64,000 nucleotides of DNA, taken from Casuarina equisetifolia (taxonomy: Eukaryota > Streptophyta > Magnoliopsida > Fagales > Casuarinaceae). The notes under the pieces are model-generated. The model searched no databases, was not told where the DNA came from, and was given only the letters and a program-made list of their open reading frames with translations. A program made the position numbers and the translations under genes. Below, in pieces: positions 1-11,889 of this stretch; within the stretch, counting starts at the first letter, position 1, and each line of letters opens with the position of its first letter. The DNA lies in the NCBI GenBank assembly GCA_028551475.1, contig CM052356.1, positions 9,575,884 through 9,639,883 of the forward strand. The letters are read 5' to 3'.

Positions 1-1442
1 AAACTTGAAGATTATTACATCGGCCCACGCGTGTGGTTGAAATAATTGCAGCCGAAAGCTTGGCAATGCCACTCTGCTCCATCACCCAAGATTAATTACT
101 TAGAAAGATTGAAGTTAAAAAAGAGTGCTTCCATCAAGTAAAAATTATACAATACTTCAAAGTATTGTACTTTTTAACTGCACATTCATAATGAGCTTCG
201 TGAACCACTCAAAGATTTGCAGGTTGCTTAGCCCCTAAAGAGGACAATGCAATGGCCAAGTTCAAAGCCCCTTTTGCAGGCGAAGTTAATGATTTTGCAG
301 GATTTGCATTGGTCGGGCTCTTTTAAGGGTTTCCATGGAATCAGAAAAGAAGAGAAGACAGAACATGCCCATGGCGCAGGACATGGCTCTTTATTGTGAT
401 TGTGTCAAGTATAAGAAAGCCTAAAGCATAGGTGGACAAGAGAACGAAAGTTTAAAAAAATAAAAAGCAAAAGGCGCAGCTGTACCACAAAGAAAAACGC
501 TATCTAGAATAGCAGCAAGGACGCCGGGATGATCTAGAGAAAGGGGAAACCAAGGGAAAAGGGAAGCATGTGGAAGTGGGGGAGGTCCCAAAGCCTAGGA
601 TTCGACGCTAATCAGGTACTATAGCTATAGTCCGTTCCATTTTATGAGACATCTGTCGCTTAGCCTGATGCCTGTTCGACCTCCTCGTCATTTTCTCATG
701 TGCTTTCAATTATATTTGGTAGCTGGCCCGTCGCTTTCATGGCTCCCCCGGCCACTCTCTTTACTTATTCAGTCAGAAACAGCCCCCGCTTCCCCCTCCC
801 TCTCTCGCTGTCTCTCCTTATACTCACAACTTCCTCCATTAACGCAACCGGATATCCTACAAGCATGGAATGTACTTGTCTACTACCTGTCTAAGAAGAT
901 CAGAATTGGGAATAAAATTCCTCTCTTTGCAAGCAACTTCAATGCCTTTCTCACTCTTTAGGGTAGTTCCTTGGTCATTAACACGAAATTTAAACTGTTT
1001 TTGCCTTTCTTTATGTCCCCAAGCTAACCAAAGAATCGAAAAGGGGATTCTATTCTAATCTTTCCCCCTGCAAAGCAACTTCAGTTTTTATGAAGAAATC
1101 TTCTAGGAATTCTCTCTTTTTCTTAAATTTCATTTGGGCTAAGAGTGCTCAAAACCCAAAACTGTCACAAGCCCCATTAGTTTTGGGCTACCAATGGGGC
1201 TTTCTGAATTCAAACGGCTCAAGGTTTTATCCATGCATTCATTAGACACGTGGAGGAACACCCAGTTTTCCAACTGTCTGGTGGTGGTTAATGCCTGGAA
1301 GTACCCCCACATATCCAAATCCGAAAACAAGCCTTGGTGGCTCAACTCAGAAGCACCTCCGGTGGTGGAAGGTGGAAGCAAGAGTCTTTCTACATCATAC
1401 GCGTGCGTTAGTGGCCTCAAGAAAATAGGACTTGTCAGAGAG
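1..1442. other. Upstream region of LQY1, no gene seen
   Basis: I see no coding exon, RNA gene or mobile element here. Short open frames exist but have no recognisable domain and no partner exons. The last few hundred bases must contain the LQY1 promoter and 5' leader. An in-frame open stretch runs upstream of the chosen LQY1 ATG from about 1194, but the transit-peptide-like residues begin only at 1443. Confidence 0.5.
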
Positions 1443-3079
1443 ATGTCACAAGCACCGTCGCTCCCTCGCTTCCGCTCTCCCTTTCTTTGCTGTCCTCTCA
1501 AGCTCTCTTCTCCTACCGCTTCTTTTCCCTCCTATAGACCCAAGAGAAATCAGCGGTCCCCATCGTCTTATCCATGCATTCGAGCTCTTGATCTTGATCA
1601 AAACACGGTTCTTTCTACTAGCCCCGTCTTTTCTGATTTTTCATAATATGGAATGCTCCATTTTTTGTAAGAGGAATGACTTGGAGATGTCGTTTCCAGG
1701 CAGTGGCAATCTCAGTTGGGCTTGCGAGCGTTGCTCTTGGGATAGGCATTCCGGTCTTCTACGAATCCCAAATCGATAATGCTGTAACTGATTGTTTTAC
1801 CCTTTCTTCTACTTTGTTTTCATTTGCTGGTCATGGAAATATCGAGCCTTGTTTATGCTGATGCAGGCAAAGCGAGACAACACTCAGCCATGCTTCCCGT
1901 GCAATGGCACTGGGGCACGTAAGTAACTGTCATTTTGGCCCGAATTGTTAATTCTTGAGCCCGGATAGGATCTTTTTTAGTGGAAATTATAGGGAGTTAG
2001 TGTTAATGGTGGAAAAAATCTCTAGACTCTTTCTAGCGCTGTTGTAAATTATGAGACCAAAGAGTGTGAACAAAGAAGTGCCTTTTACGATATCACGTTG
2101 GGCATTCAAATTTGGCAACCTGGTAAACAAACCATTATGGGCTCCTTGTTATCCATGAGCAGATAAATGGTCTAACTAGTTCGAGTCAATTGCTGATATA
2201 AGTTGCTCTGATGCTAGCTTCATAATGTATCACAAAATGGGCTCATTTGTACATATCAATGACACTGGGAGCGGAGCTGGGGTTCTTAATTTGATAATCG
2301 TTTGCAATGTTGAACTAGTGACAGCTGTTTCAAATCTCCCCATCCTGAAAGTGGTTTTTCTTTGCCAGAGAAATGCAGATTTTGCATGGGAAATGGCTCA
2401 ATAACAGTAGAGCTTGGTGGGGATGACAAGGAAGTCTCTCGATGCATCAATTGTGATGGTGCTGGTTCATTGACATGCACCACATGTCAGGGCAGTGGGA
2501 TTCAACCTCGATACCTTGATCGCAGGTATAGATTCAGATACCATGACTTGATCTTTTCTCTAAGGAAACAGCATATGGGGCAGAAGATAAATACTACGGG
2601 TGGTAAAGATACTATGGCTGGTTACAACTCCCACTCATTGAAGACCCACTCATGTGAATTGAGATGATAAGACTAACGTGAAATTCTACACTAAACTAGT
2701 TAATTATTGACTCAGTTTATCACCTGTATTTAGCTTCGAAATAAGTAAAACAGTTTAGAAGTTTGTGTTTCTATGTTGAGATCAAGTCAGGAGAAACTAA
2801 TTTGGCCTTACATAGCAGATTGTGCAAAAAGTGGTATCTATTGCATCCTATTGATGAGTTAGCCAAAAGATCAGCTGGATATAGAGAGATAAAACGTTCT
2901 TATTTTTTTTTAGCCAGTTATCCCTGAACCAAATGAAATTCCTTAAGAGCAAAGATCAATCAAGTGCTTGAGTTTATTTACCTATCAATGAAAGAAAATA
3001 AAAATAAGAAAATGAAGCATGAATCCTTTATTGACTGGTATACCTTGTTTTGAACAGAGAATTCAAAGATGATGATTGA
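1443..3079 (+). CDS. LQY1: LQY1-like thylakoid zinc-finger protein, photosystem II repair
   Basis: Five exons are supported: 1443-1607, 1700-1783, 1867-1918, 2369-2525 and 3058-3079. They join in frame to a protein of 159 residues, close to the roughly 154 of Arabidopsis LQY1. Residues 1-55 form a Ser/Pro/Arg-rich chloroplast transit peptide starting MSQAPSLPRFRSPF. Residues about 56-76 are one membrane segment (AVAISVGLASVALGIGIPV). Four CXXCXGXG zinc motifs of the DnaJ type follow near residues 92-99, 103-110, 126-133 and 137-144. The last exon supplies the conserved REFKDDD tail. In the family the protein sits in thylakoid membranes, has disulfide isomerase activity and acts in photosystem II repair under high light. 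There is no J domain, so it is not a co-chaperone proper. The gene converges on the LIMYB-like gene and lies next to a GH9 endoglucanase, the neighbour it also has in Arabidopsis. No damage is seen. Confidence 0.93.
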
Positions 3080-3596
3080 GCTCCAACAAGAAGTAGCAGT
3101 GATTTTGATTTGAACTCATTGCCTAACTCATAACTTGGAGAGGAGTTGGCAGAAATCAGTACCTCACTACTTTTGCTTATGTACACCCTCTTGTCCACAC
3201 TGTCGAGTGGTTTTTTCATACCTTTACTTTAATATATGTAATTTGGTTATTCATCCAACTATCTATCTGATTCCTTTACAAATGTTTGTTGGATTCAGCA
3301 AACAATGAGCTGGTGCGCTGTTTCTTTTGCTGATCGATTTTTCGCATATTAATCTGTTTTAGGCGGAAAGTGGAATTCCGAATAAGTCAACGAATATGCG
3401 GCTCAATTATCCGCAAAACAAGACACTCTGTACAATCTTGTTTAGTTAATAAAGTGAATCTGCTACGCAAGCTATACATTGCGCAACAAGTTACCGCAAC
3501 GCTCCCGTAGAGTTTTTCCCGTCAGTGAAGCATCTCACCTGCGAATAATGATATCAACTATGGACAAAACTACAGCAGTAAAGAAGAGATGTAATA

Positions 3597-3746
3597 ATTA
3601 CAGAGACAGTACAGACAATCTAACTCACTCGAGCAAAACTATACCAGAAAAGATGACATTTACAACCTCGAATGAGTAAGAAAGTCATAAGGTCCTTCAA
3701 CTGGATGAGGTTGTTTTGCCACAGTTTCTCTGCAACCATGTTAGCT
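3597..3746. repeat. Degenerate duplicate of the LIMYB-like gene 3' end (copy 1)
   Basis: This block repeats, at an offset of about 192 bp, the sequence at 3789-3938, which includes the stop codon and last codons of the LIMYB-like gene. Landmarks shared by both are GGTCCTTCAACTGG, GAGGTTGTTTTGCCACA and the CTCG-GCAAAA stretch. Identity by eye is roughly 85 percent. This copy carries extra stops when read on the minus strand and looks non-coding. Confidence 0.75.
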
Positions 3747-3788
3747 ATACATCCATCCAAAGAAAACTATGCACAAATTTTAATCTAC

Positions 3789-3938
3789 GAAAGGGAGACA
3801 TTATGGATAATCTAACACACTCGGGCAAAATTATCCTAGAAAAGACGGCATTTACAATTTCGAATGAGCAAGAAAGTCATGAGGTCCTTCAACTGGCTGA
3901 GGTTGTTTTGCCACACTTTCCCTGTAACCATTTTAGCC
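3789..3938. repeat. Copy 2 of the direct repeat, overlapping the LIMYB-like stop codon
   Basis: Partner of the repeat at 3597-3746. The right 50 bp are coding on the minus strand (end of LIMYB-like exon 2, stop at 3891-3889), the rest is 3' UTR. The arrangement suggests a local segmental duplication that copied the gene end downstream of itself. Confidence 0.75.
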
Positions 3939-4895
3939 GGATCTTGCTTCCTTTTAGGGATAGGAATACCTCCCTTAAACTGGGGTCCTCAAAGAGGTCC
4001 AGTGCAGCAAAATAGAGCCAGTCATCAATATCCTGTATTTCATCCAGTGCTCTAATGCAATTAGTTATAGTAAATTTGTCATCATAAGGTGTCATCGCAA
4101 CCGCCCTCGATTTCAAAGCAGCAACCATTTCTAACATGGCTTCTGCCATTGTACCATATAGTTCTTCATCCCTTCTGCTTTGGCCCAACGAAGAATATGT
4201 CTCAGGCGGACCTTTCCTCTTTCTCTCTGCAAAATTCTTGGTTACCTTTTCTGCTGATAACATGTATCCCTGCATTGTTCTCAAAGATGCTGCATTTGCA
4301 GACTGTGGGGTTTCACCATCATGACAGGGAATCAATCCTGCAGGATCCATTCCGAGAGACCTATCCAATTCTTCGTAGTGGCTAGACTGTGCATATTTTC
4401 CTTCAGCCACCGAATCAGTGAAGATTGCACATAGCTGCTCATATATAGGGCAGCCCTTGCCTTTGACCATTTCAGGCCTAGGCTGTGCCTAAATATTAAA
4501 TTCATTAGAAACTCAGAATAAGATATTCATAAAAACACTTAACTTCCGAAAGGAAAGAAATGTACCCCAATCTCTTCCCATAGCTCAAACCCAATGCAGC
4601 AAGAATCATCCAAAGCAAATTCGCTACTTTGATCAAAAGCTGACTTTAGATTATAGAAGCGTGTTCGCAGAACATCCAGGTGCTTCCTCAATTGGTTGTT
4701 ATTGAAATTGAGATATGTTTTCTCATTAAATTCCTCACGTATGAGATTCCATGTTTTCTTGTCGAACACATTGTTTGGTCTGTTCCCTAATTGAATCTGC
4801 TTGACAACCAAGTCTGCAAATATTTTATCAAGGGCTGCTGTCCACCTTGTCCTTGATCGTTCCTGCTTTGGCTGGTTACCGGCTTCACCATCCAT
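3889..4895 (-). CDS. Myb/SANT-like DNA-binding protein, LIMYB type
   Basis: Two minus-strand exons, 4895-4566 and 4488-3889, join in phase 0 to a protein of 309 residues. Residues about 12-110 form the Myb/SANT-like domain (Myb_DNA-bind_3 class): it opens with RSRTRWTAALDKIFADL and contains NNQLRKHLDVLRTRFYNLK and a closing LWEEIG. The middle is charged and low in structure. The C-terminal block (IRALDEIQDIDDWLYFAALD, then LREVFLSLK and RLKWLQGKC) is the region usually found in plant L10-interacting MYB-domain proteins and relatives descended from Harbinger-type transposon Myb proteins. The founder LIMYB binds ribosomal protein L10 and represses translation-machinery genes in antiviral signalling. 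Here only the family is supported, not that role. The ATG at 4895 has no upstream in-frame extension with domain similarity. The 3' end is duplicated just downstream. Confidence 0.8.
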
Positions 4896-6219
4896 CTACA
4901 GTAGATCTGAACAATATGCCAATTAGCACAATAATCCAAAAAAATTCTGAGCTAAGAAGCCAATCTTTTTAACGCCTAAATGGTTATATAGACTTTTGGC
5001 ATATCAAGTTCATTATTAAAGAATTTGGAAAATACAATTAAGAACTGGGACCTCATGTGGAGAGATCATACACCAAAACATTTTTCAGAAGATGTGAGTT
5101 CAATAATGAGGCATGAAAGTTCATCAAATGCAGCAAAAAACACAGTTCAACAATTCTCAATCATTACCTTGAGCTAATATTTGACGCCAATGATTCCCCC
5201 CGTTGCATCTATGTCGCAGCGTCTGTTCCCCTCTGTCAGATGGTATCAAACCATAAATGTTATTGATCCACAGTAAGATGAGACCAAGACTTATAAAGCT
5301 AACAGGGGTCTGTATAGTTCTCTAAAAAGTTTTCTTCTATAGTTTGCATTATGAGCTGAAAATGGTGGAATTATCATAACAAAAAATGTAAGCATAACCA
5401 GCATGAACATATAACAGATTATGCGTAGGTGGTGATCCTGAAAATAAGCAGGGATCAAAATCATCTTCATATTATCACACGAAGGTCACTGTAGATGCAG
5501 AAGTAACAAATAGTATTGGTCAAGTATTAGAAATGACTGAATTTTATAGGCCAGTCTACTGAATTACATAAAAATACCCCAAAATGTTGCTATTTAGAGC
5601 AAAAGTGAAACTGACATACTTACCCCATATGACTGAGATAATTAAGCATGTGAGAATAAATTACTATTTGTACATCAATGTCCAATTAATTTCATTCCTT
5701 ATACAAAAAGCTTCCCTGTGGGTACAGATCCTATATTTTGTTATTCGAATCTCACGCTTGTGTAAACTAGTCAAGGTTGCCATCATAAAAATTAAGTCTG
5801 TTCTGGAAGGGTAACAGCAACTCCAATTTCCACTAATTTTGATGAGACAAAGATATAATAGCAGCTCCAGGTTGCGGGCATGACCGACCGCTACGAATTC
5901 TTGGAAATTCAATTCAGACATGATATACAAATCACTTGAGTTTGTGCGGAAAATCTGCAGACCCACATAACAATCTCAAGAAGCCAATAGCTTGAAGAAG
6001 AAAAGAGACCCACAACCATTTGTATGCAGCCCTTCCACTTTCAAATGCAAAATTCCACATCATTTCCAACCCCAGAAACAACCATTCCCGCCTTCTTTTG
6101 CTTCTTTTACAAGCATACCAAAGATGAGAGTAGGTACTAATTTGATACAACCACAAATCATCTGTATGCGTTTTGTGGTAACATCGTATTCAACTTACAA
6201 AGCGTAGCATAAAAAATGC
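4896..6219 (-). other. 5' region of the LIMYB-like gene, no other gene seen
   Basis: AT-rich sequence without recognisable coding exons. It may hold 5' UTR introns of the LIMYB-like gene: the minus strand reads GATCAG then GTACTCCG near 6310, a plausible donor for a leader exon around 6313-6400. That exon is inference only. Confidence 0.35.
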
Positions 6220-6850
6220 ATGAACTCGCTGCATGTATTCAAGAAAGTAAAAAGAAGACAGATGATCACAATTACTGTTAACAGTAACAATAAGGATAAT
6301 GAAGACGGAGTACCTGATCGAAACAGCGCCAGAAAGTTGAGCCGGCGAGAGAGACTGAGTTTAATAAGACTCGCCCCACTTCTATTTTAGATTCTATACA
6401 AGCTTTGGCCAAGTGGGTTTAAGCGCCATAACACATCAATAAGAGATTTATGCAGTTCTAGTTTCTTCAGAGTGGGTGCCTGTTCTGACTCAGATCATTT
6501 GTGGATTTGGTTGTAGTTACCTGGGTTGTACCAACAAGAATATTTCTTTGTGAACTCCCTGCATATATATACGAGAAAGTATACAGAAGACGAAGATAAT
6601 AATATGAAAATTACATTTAACAATAACAATGACGACAGGATACCTGATCGGAGATTTGTAGACAGCCCAATAAAGTTCTACTTTCGGTTCTATACAAGTT
6701 TCGGTCCAGTGGGTGTAAGAGCAATAACATGTCAGTCGGAGACTGGTAGAGTACCCGTTATCTAGACTGGCCCGTGTTCGGATTCGGAAGCCATTTGTGA
6801 ATTAGGTTTGCGTTATCTGGGTCGTTCTAACCAGAAATTTTCTTTTGCAC
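6220..6850. repeat. Diverged tandem duplication, about 310 bp x 2
   Basis: Two successive blocks, about 6220-6545 and 6546-6850, share ordered landmarks: GAACTC-CTGCAT, GAGAAAGTA/AAGAAAGTA, AACA(G)TAACAA, a TACCTGATCG box, TTCTATACAAG, CAGTGGGT or AAGTGGGT, ATAACA(C)AT, CATTTGTG and ACCTGGG or ATCTGGG. Both lie between the divergent LIMYB-like and GH9 genes, so the duplication may have copied a promoter or leader. Divergence is high, so it is old. Confidence 0.65.
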
Positions 6851-7570
6851 CTCAAAAAAGAACGTCAAGATTCAATGGTCTGTGCAAATCGCAAAAGGTA
6901 CATGTCGGAATTTGATCACTTCAAATAAGAAGGTGCAAAGGAGCCGAAATGAAATCCTGCTCATGAGAGTGTCCTGCCATGGAAGTGGCACTGTAGCTGG
7001 GGTTTTCAAAAGATGGGCCGAATAGTAGACAAAACTGGGCCGGGGCTTTAGATTTGGACTTGACTTCAAGCAAAGCATTGACGGAGTCTGTCAGGCTAAT
7101 GATTCCAATTGTCAGGGAATCATTACTTAATTGCCAAGGACGTTCTAAGTCCGAGGTTCAATCGTGACAACAATAAATCTGTGCCGAATTTAAAATCTTA
7201 AATTTCGTTAAACACTGAAACTTATTATATGTTACTTTCCAAAATGGGTCTTAAAAGCAATATTTACATTTATTTTCTTTGGAGATTAGTTGAAAGGAAG
7301 GTTTTATTAGAAGGTTGTAATCATTATAAGAAGAAGATGAAAGTTCGTTGTCATGGTTTAAAAAACACGGCAACTCTTTCTTCTGTTTGATGGGGGAAAA
7401 TCACCGGCTGTAAGACCAACGGTCCCTGTCGTTCACCCTCGTGTCGGTGGCCGGTTCATCGTGTCAGTGCAGGGGCATTTCCGTTATTCAAACCTCAAAA
7501 GACCAGGAAAAAACTGATTAATCCCGCGTGATTGCCTCTGTCGGTGTTCCAGCGCTGATTCGCAGAGAAC

Positions 7571-7582
7571 CATATAAAAAAG
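7571..7582 (+). promoter_or_regulatory. Candidate TATA box of the GH9 endoglucanase
   Basis: CATATAAAAAAG lies about 400 bp upstream of the GH9 start codon and is followed by a C/T-rich stretch typical of a 5' leader. Transcription would start near 7605. This is a motif match only. Confidence 0.35.
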
Positions 7583-7973
7583 GGAGACGATAGCAGAGAC
7601 AAATCGTTGTTCCCCACAGGACCAATCTGAGGACCAATCTCTGCCGGCGTCGCCAGATCTATCTCTGTTTTTCCTTAAATTAGGCATAGTTTCTCTGGTT
7701 CTAAAGCTCAAACCTAGCCTGTTCTTAACCACATTTTATTTTTATTCTTACTGTAATTTGGTTAATCTGCTCTCTGAACCAAATATAGCCATTCTGGGGC
7801 CCTTCTTCTTGCTCCCGAATTCCTTCAATAAAGTCTCAAACTTTTCATCTCACGTTGCTTATTGTGGCACTCCCAATAAGTGTGTCCTACTCATTTTCCG
7901 TACAATGTGTTTGAGTTAGAGCCAGATCTAAGCCTTCAAGTTAGTATTTTGCAGTGACTAAATCATTGTGAAA

Positions 7974-10900
7974 ATGGGAGAGAAATCTAGGTGCAAAGGG
8001 TGGTTTGGGTGGTCTCTGGTTCTGGTGATCTTGGCTCTTATTGTTGGTGCGATAGTGATCACAATAAAGAAGAAAACGAGTCACTCTGGTGAGGCGCCTC
8101 CGGTGCCGGGACCTCCCGGTGCCGTTGTCAAAAAGTACTCCGACGCTCTCAAGGTCGCTATGCAGTTTTTCGACGTTCAAAAATGTTAGTGCTTCTTCTC
8201 ATTTTCCTTTAATTTCTACACAACATATGTTCTGCATCTCCATGTATGGAGTTTCATGGTCGTTATGCTCTGTAGCATCACCTTGTAACAATCTTTCGGA
8301 TCTGAAAAGTGAAATAAGCTTTGGATGTAGTTACTGACGTTTGCGTTTCATGCTGTTCGAAATGCGAAACCTCAACTGCGAAATCCAGAACTCGTAGTTT
8401 ACTTCTTTGTATTTCTTTTTTCTCCTCTTTCTTTTCTTCGCCGTTTTCCTTTTAATTTTTGGTGGGTGTGCTTCTTTATTACTGTAGCTGGTAAGCTGGT
8501 GGATAATAAGATATCTTGGAGAGGAGATTCGGCTCTGAAAGATGGAAGCGATGCGAGATTGGATCTCTCAAAAGGAATGTACGACGCCGGGGATCATATG
8601 AAGTTTGGTTTTCCCATGGCCTTTACTGCTACAGTGTTGTCCTGGGCCATCCTTGAGTACGGAGATCAGATACAAGCAGTGAATCAGTTGGAACCTGCTA
8701 AAGAGTCACTCAGGTGGATCACAGACTATCTTATCAATGCTCACCCGTCCGACAATGTTCTTTACATTCAGGTTACTCCAACCTTCAACTAGCATTAATC
8801 CAATTCTCTTTTATCAGTGCGTGTGGATGCATGTCTAGTATTTATACTAAATGTTGCAAAATTCCATGGAGTATTATGAAAAACAAGAAGTTTCATGTGC
8901 GATAACTATATTTGCACATATTTGGTTTTGGGTAATGGAGATCTATCTGTTGTTTGTTCTCCTATGCTTTGGCTTTGTTGGTGGCGTTGCCAGGGCTTGG
9001 CATGATCAAAACGCTCTAGTTCAAAATGTCTATCATCTTTGACAATGAAAAGCTTTTTCATTTTAGGGTTTGGATTAGGGAAAGCATCGTTTGGTTCCCA
9101 TTGGAAAGTAATGGAGTTATCAAAAGTTTTCCCCTTTGTCGTGACAAATCAAGCTTCTTACATGTGTCTCTATTTTCACTTTAAATTGGGAGCAGGTTGG
9201 TGACCCTGAAGTGGATCATCAATGTTGGGAAAGGCCTGAAGTCATGACTGAGAAGAGGCCACTCACTCAGATCAACACATCTACTCCAGGGACAGAGGTT
9301 GCAGCTGAGACTGCAGCAGCTATGGCTTCAGCATCACTGGTGTTTAAGAAAGCTGATGCTACATATTCAAGCACACTCCTTAAGCATGCCCAACAATTGT
9401 TTACTTTTGCTGACAAATATAAAGATTCTTATAGTGTTAAAATCCCTGAAGTTGCGAATTATTACAACTCAACAGGATATGGAGATGAGCTCTTGTGGGC
9501 AGCTAGCTGGCTCTATCATGCTACAGGGGATAATTCATACATTCATTATGTGACCCAGGCAAATGGAAAAGCCTTCGCTCAGTGGGGAAGTCCGACCTGG
9601 TTTAGTTGGGATAACAAGCTTGCAGGAACCCAGGTAAGAATCACTTGATGCCAACAATCAAACCATTTGTTTCAGTTCAGTGTAGTGTCTTTTTAAAGCT
9701 TGAAGGATTTCCTAAAAATATTGGTTACATCAGTTCTATCAAATGTCCTGTATCTAGTCAAAAGCTAATATTCTCGTCAGCATTTATTTCTATATATTTT
9801 GCACTGGAGGGCAACTTTTAGATAGAGTGTAGACATTGGAATTTAACCTGAACTTGGAAAGTTTTTCCATGAAGGATAGACCCTTTTTTCCTTATATTCA
9901 TCTGAAACAAAGGTCAATCTACTATGGTCTTCAATTCTGAGAAACTCCTGATAGATAAGCCGTATGCATGCTTGTGCGTATATATTGTGTGAAACATGAA
10001 AAGCGTAAGTCTCCAATCACACGCCGAAGCAGCTTTAGCACATCACAGAGAGGCTCACAGAACTTTCACTGAATTGATTTTGAAGATGTTCTAGCCATGT
10101 ATCTGCAATCACCCTTCAGTTGTTTCTGTCATTTTTTGTTCTGACAGAAGACCAACTTTCAGGTGGAGATTTCAACCAAAGTGACAACCTGCTTTTGTAA
10201 ACATGGTGACCGGCATGGCTTTGTGTCAAATGTTCAAGCCATGAGTCGAGTCCAATCATTCTGTCTTCCTAGATTATAACGAATTTATCAAGAGAGATAA
10301 TTTAGGTTTTTGAGATATTTGCAAATCCGTGATTTGCATGTTCTGCTTATTGACTTTGTTAAACAAGTCTAGAAATTTTGTGCAGGTTCTGTTGTCAAGG
10401 TTAAGCTTCTTTGAAACCAAAGACACCACAGACTCAGATAAAAATGGTCTCCAAATGTATAGAAAGACGGCTGAGGCTGTTATGTGCGGCCTTCTGCCAG
10501 ATTCTCCAACAGCCACAAAAAGCAGAACCAAAAGTAATCGTCTCTACATATGCTTGAAGACTTGGATAATCATGCAAATATATGCTTTAATCTCTCCTCT
10601 TTTTCTTCTTTGCATTGGTTACTAATGAATGGTTACATACCACTTCTATTGGTTATTCATAACTGAATCTTCTCTTAGCTGCTTGCTCTTGATATTCTGA
10701 ATTATATTTGAAGCCATCAATTAGATGGATTGAACCTGGAATGAATTATCTTGACACTGGTTCTCACCAAACGGCTGGGATGGTCATTAGGCAAAGTAAA
10801 AATATAGTATCAAATTTTTCATGTACTAAGAGACCAAGCTGCCTGTTTATAATATGCATGCAGAGGACTGGGAGAAGCATGGGTTTTCCTGTGTCTTCCA

Positions 10901-11889
10901 AGTTTGTCCTATCGAGTCTCTTTCTGAGGAAAATATATGATATTGTTAATTACTAAATGCTAGAATCATGCAAGGAAAACATCAATAAAAGAAAATAGAT
11001 CAGTAACGGGCTTATTAAATGAATAGATGAATGACTGAGTGATTGACGACTATGGATCTTATGGTTGCTAATTATCATTGTGTTTTTGGTTGACCATCTA
11101 AACGAATCATTGAGTATAAAACATCTTCTTATGGCAAGAAAAACTAGAATATGAAAACTGTTCTCCAGGAAGTTTTTACCATGAACTCAGGTCAATTTAG
11201 AAGGATTAAGGATTTGAACTACTGAAATTCTATTTCTAATATCCCATGCTTATGATCATGTTTTATGTGTCACAGGTGGTCTCATATGGGTCAGTGAGTG
11301 GAACTCTCTGCAGCATCCTGTTGCTTCTGCGTTCTTGGCTGCTCTTTACAGTGATTACATGCTTACATCCCGAACTGCACAGTTTTCGTGCAATGGAAAT
11401 TCCTTCCCGCAGCAGCTCTTCGGAAGTTTGCCAAATCTCAGGTATGTTGTCCATTTTCTAGTTATAGCTCTTCTAGAGGAACTAGATCTTAGCCATGAAC
11501 AACCAAGACATTTCAGGAAGTGCTGACATCTACTGAGTTGCTGTGCTCTTTACCAGGCTGATTATGTGTTGGGAGACAATCCCTTAAAAATGAGTTTTCT
11601 TGTGGGGTATGGGGACACATATCCACAGTACGTGCACCATAGGGGCGCTTCAATCCCAGCTGATGCAAAGACTGGCTGCGATGATGGCTTCCGGTTCCTC
11701 AATTCAACTCAACCCAATCCGAATGTGGCTGTTGGAGGAATGGTTGGCGGGCCCTTCCAAAACGAAACTTATATCGACTCTCGTAACAACTCCATGCAAG
11801 CGGAACCAACTACATATAACAGTGCTCTCATTGTTGGCCTACTATCGAGTTTGGTCACCACCTCTTCTGCAGTCCAATCCTTTAACTAG
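7974..11889 (+). CDS. GH9B7: GH9 endo-1,4-beta-glucanase, membrane anchored (GH9B7/endoglucanase 10 type), with a frameshift in exon 5
   Basis: Six exons: 7974-8184, 8488-8771, 9196-9633, 10386-10533, 11276-11441 and 11557-11889. The N-terminus MGEKSRCKGWFGW is followed by one membrane anchor at residues about 13-31, so the enzyme is a type II membrane protein acting on wall beta-1,4-glucan. Exon 2 holds the catalytic-base region DAGDHMKFGFPMAFT (DAGD at residues 103-106). Exon 6 carries both GH9 signatures: YPQYVHHRGASIP, and the proton-donor Glu in MQAEPTTYNSA. Exons 1-4 join in frame. Exon 5 has 166 bases where phase demands 167 (or 164). Its start (GLIWVSEWNSLQHP) is in one frame and its end (LRKFAKSQ) in another, and the break lies around 11408-11419. 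Read as given, translation leaves the family frame and hits a stop early in exon 6, losing the catalytic Glu. Without the missing base the length would be about 526, the usual size. It is either a sequencing error or a recent loss of function. Confidence 0.88.

Noticed and set aside
1194..1646. 150-codon frame as a separate gene
   Set aside because: Its second half is LQY1 exon 1; the first half lacks family similarity and the frame runs into the intron.
10700..10960. Extra GH9 exon between exons 4 and 5
   Set aside because: Exon 4 joins exon 5 in frame with family continuity, and this stretch has no GH9 similarity.
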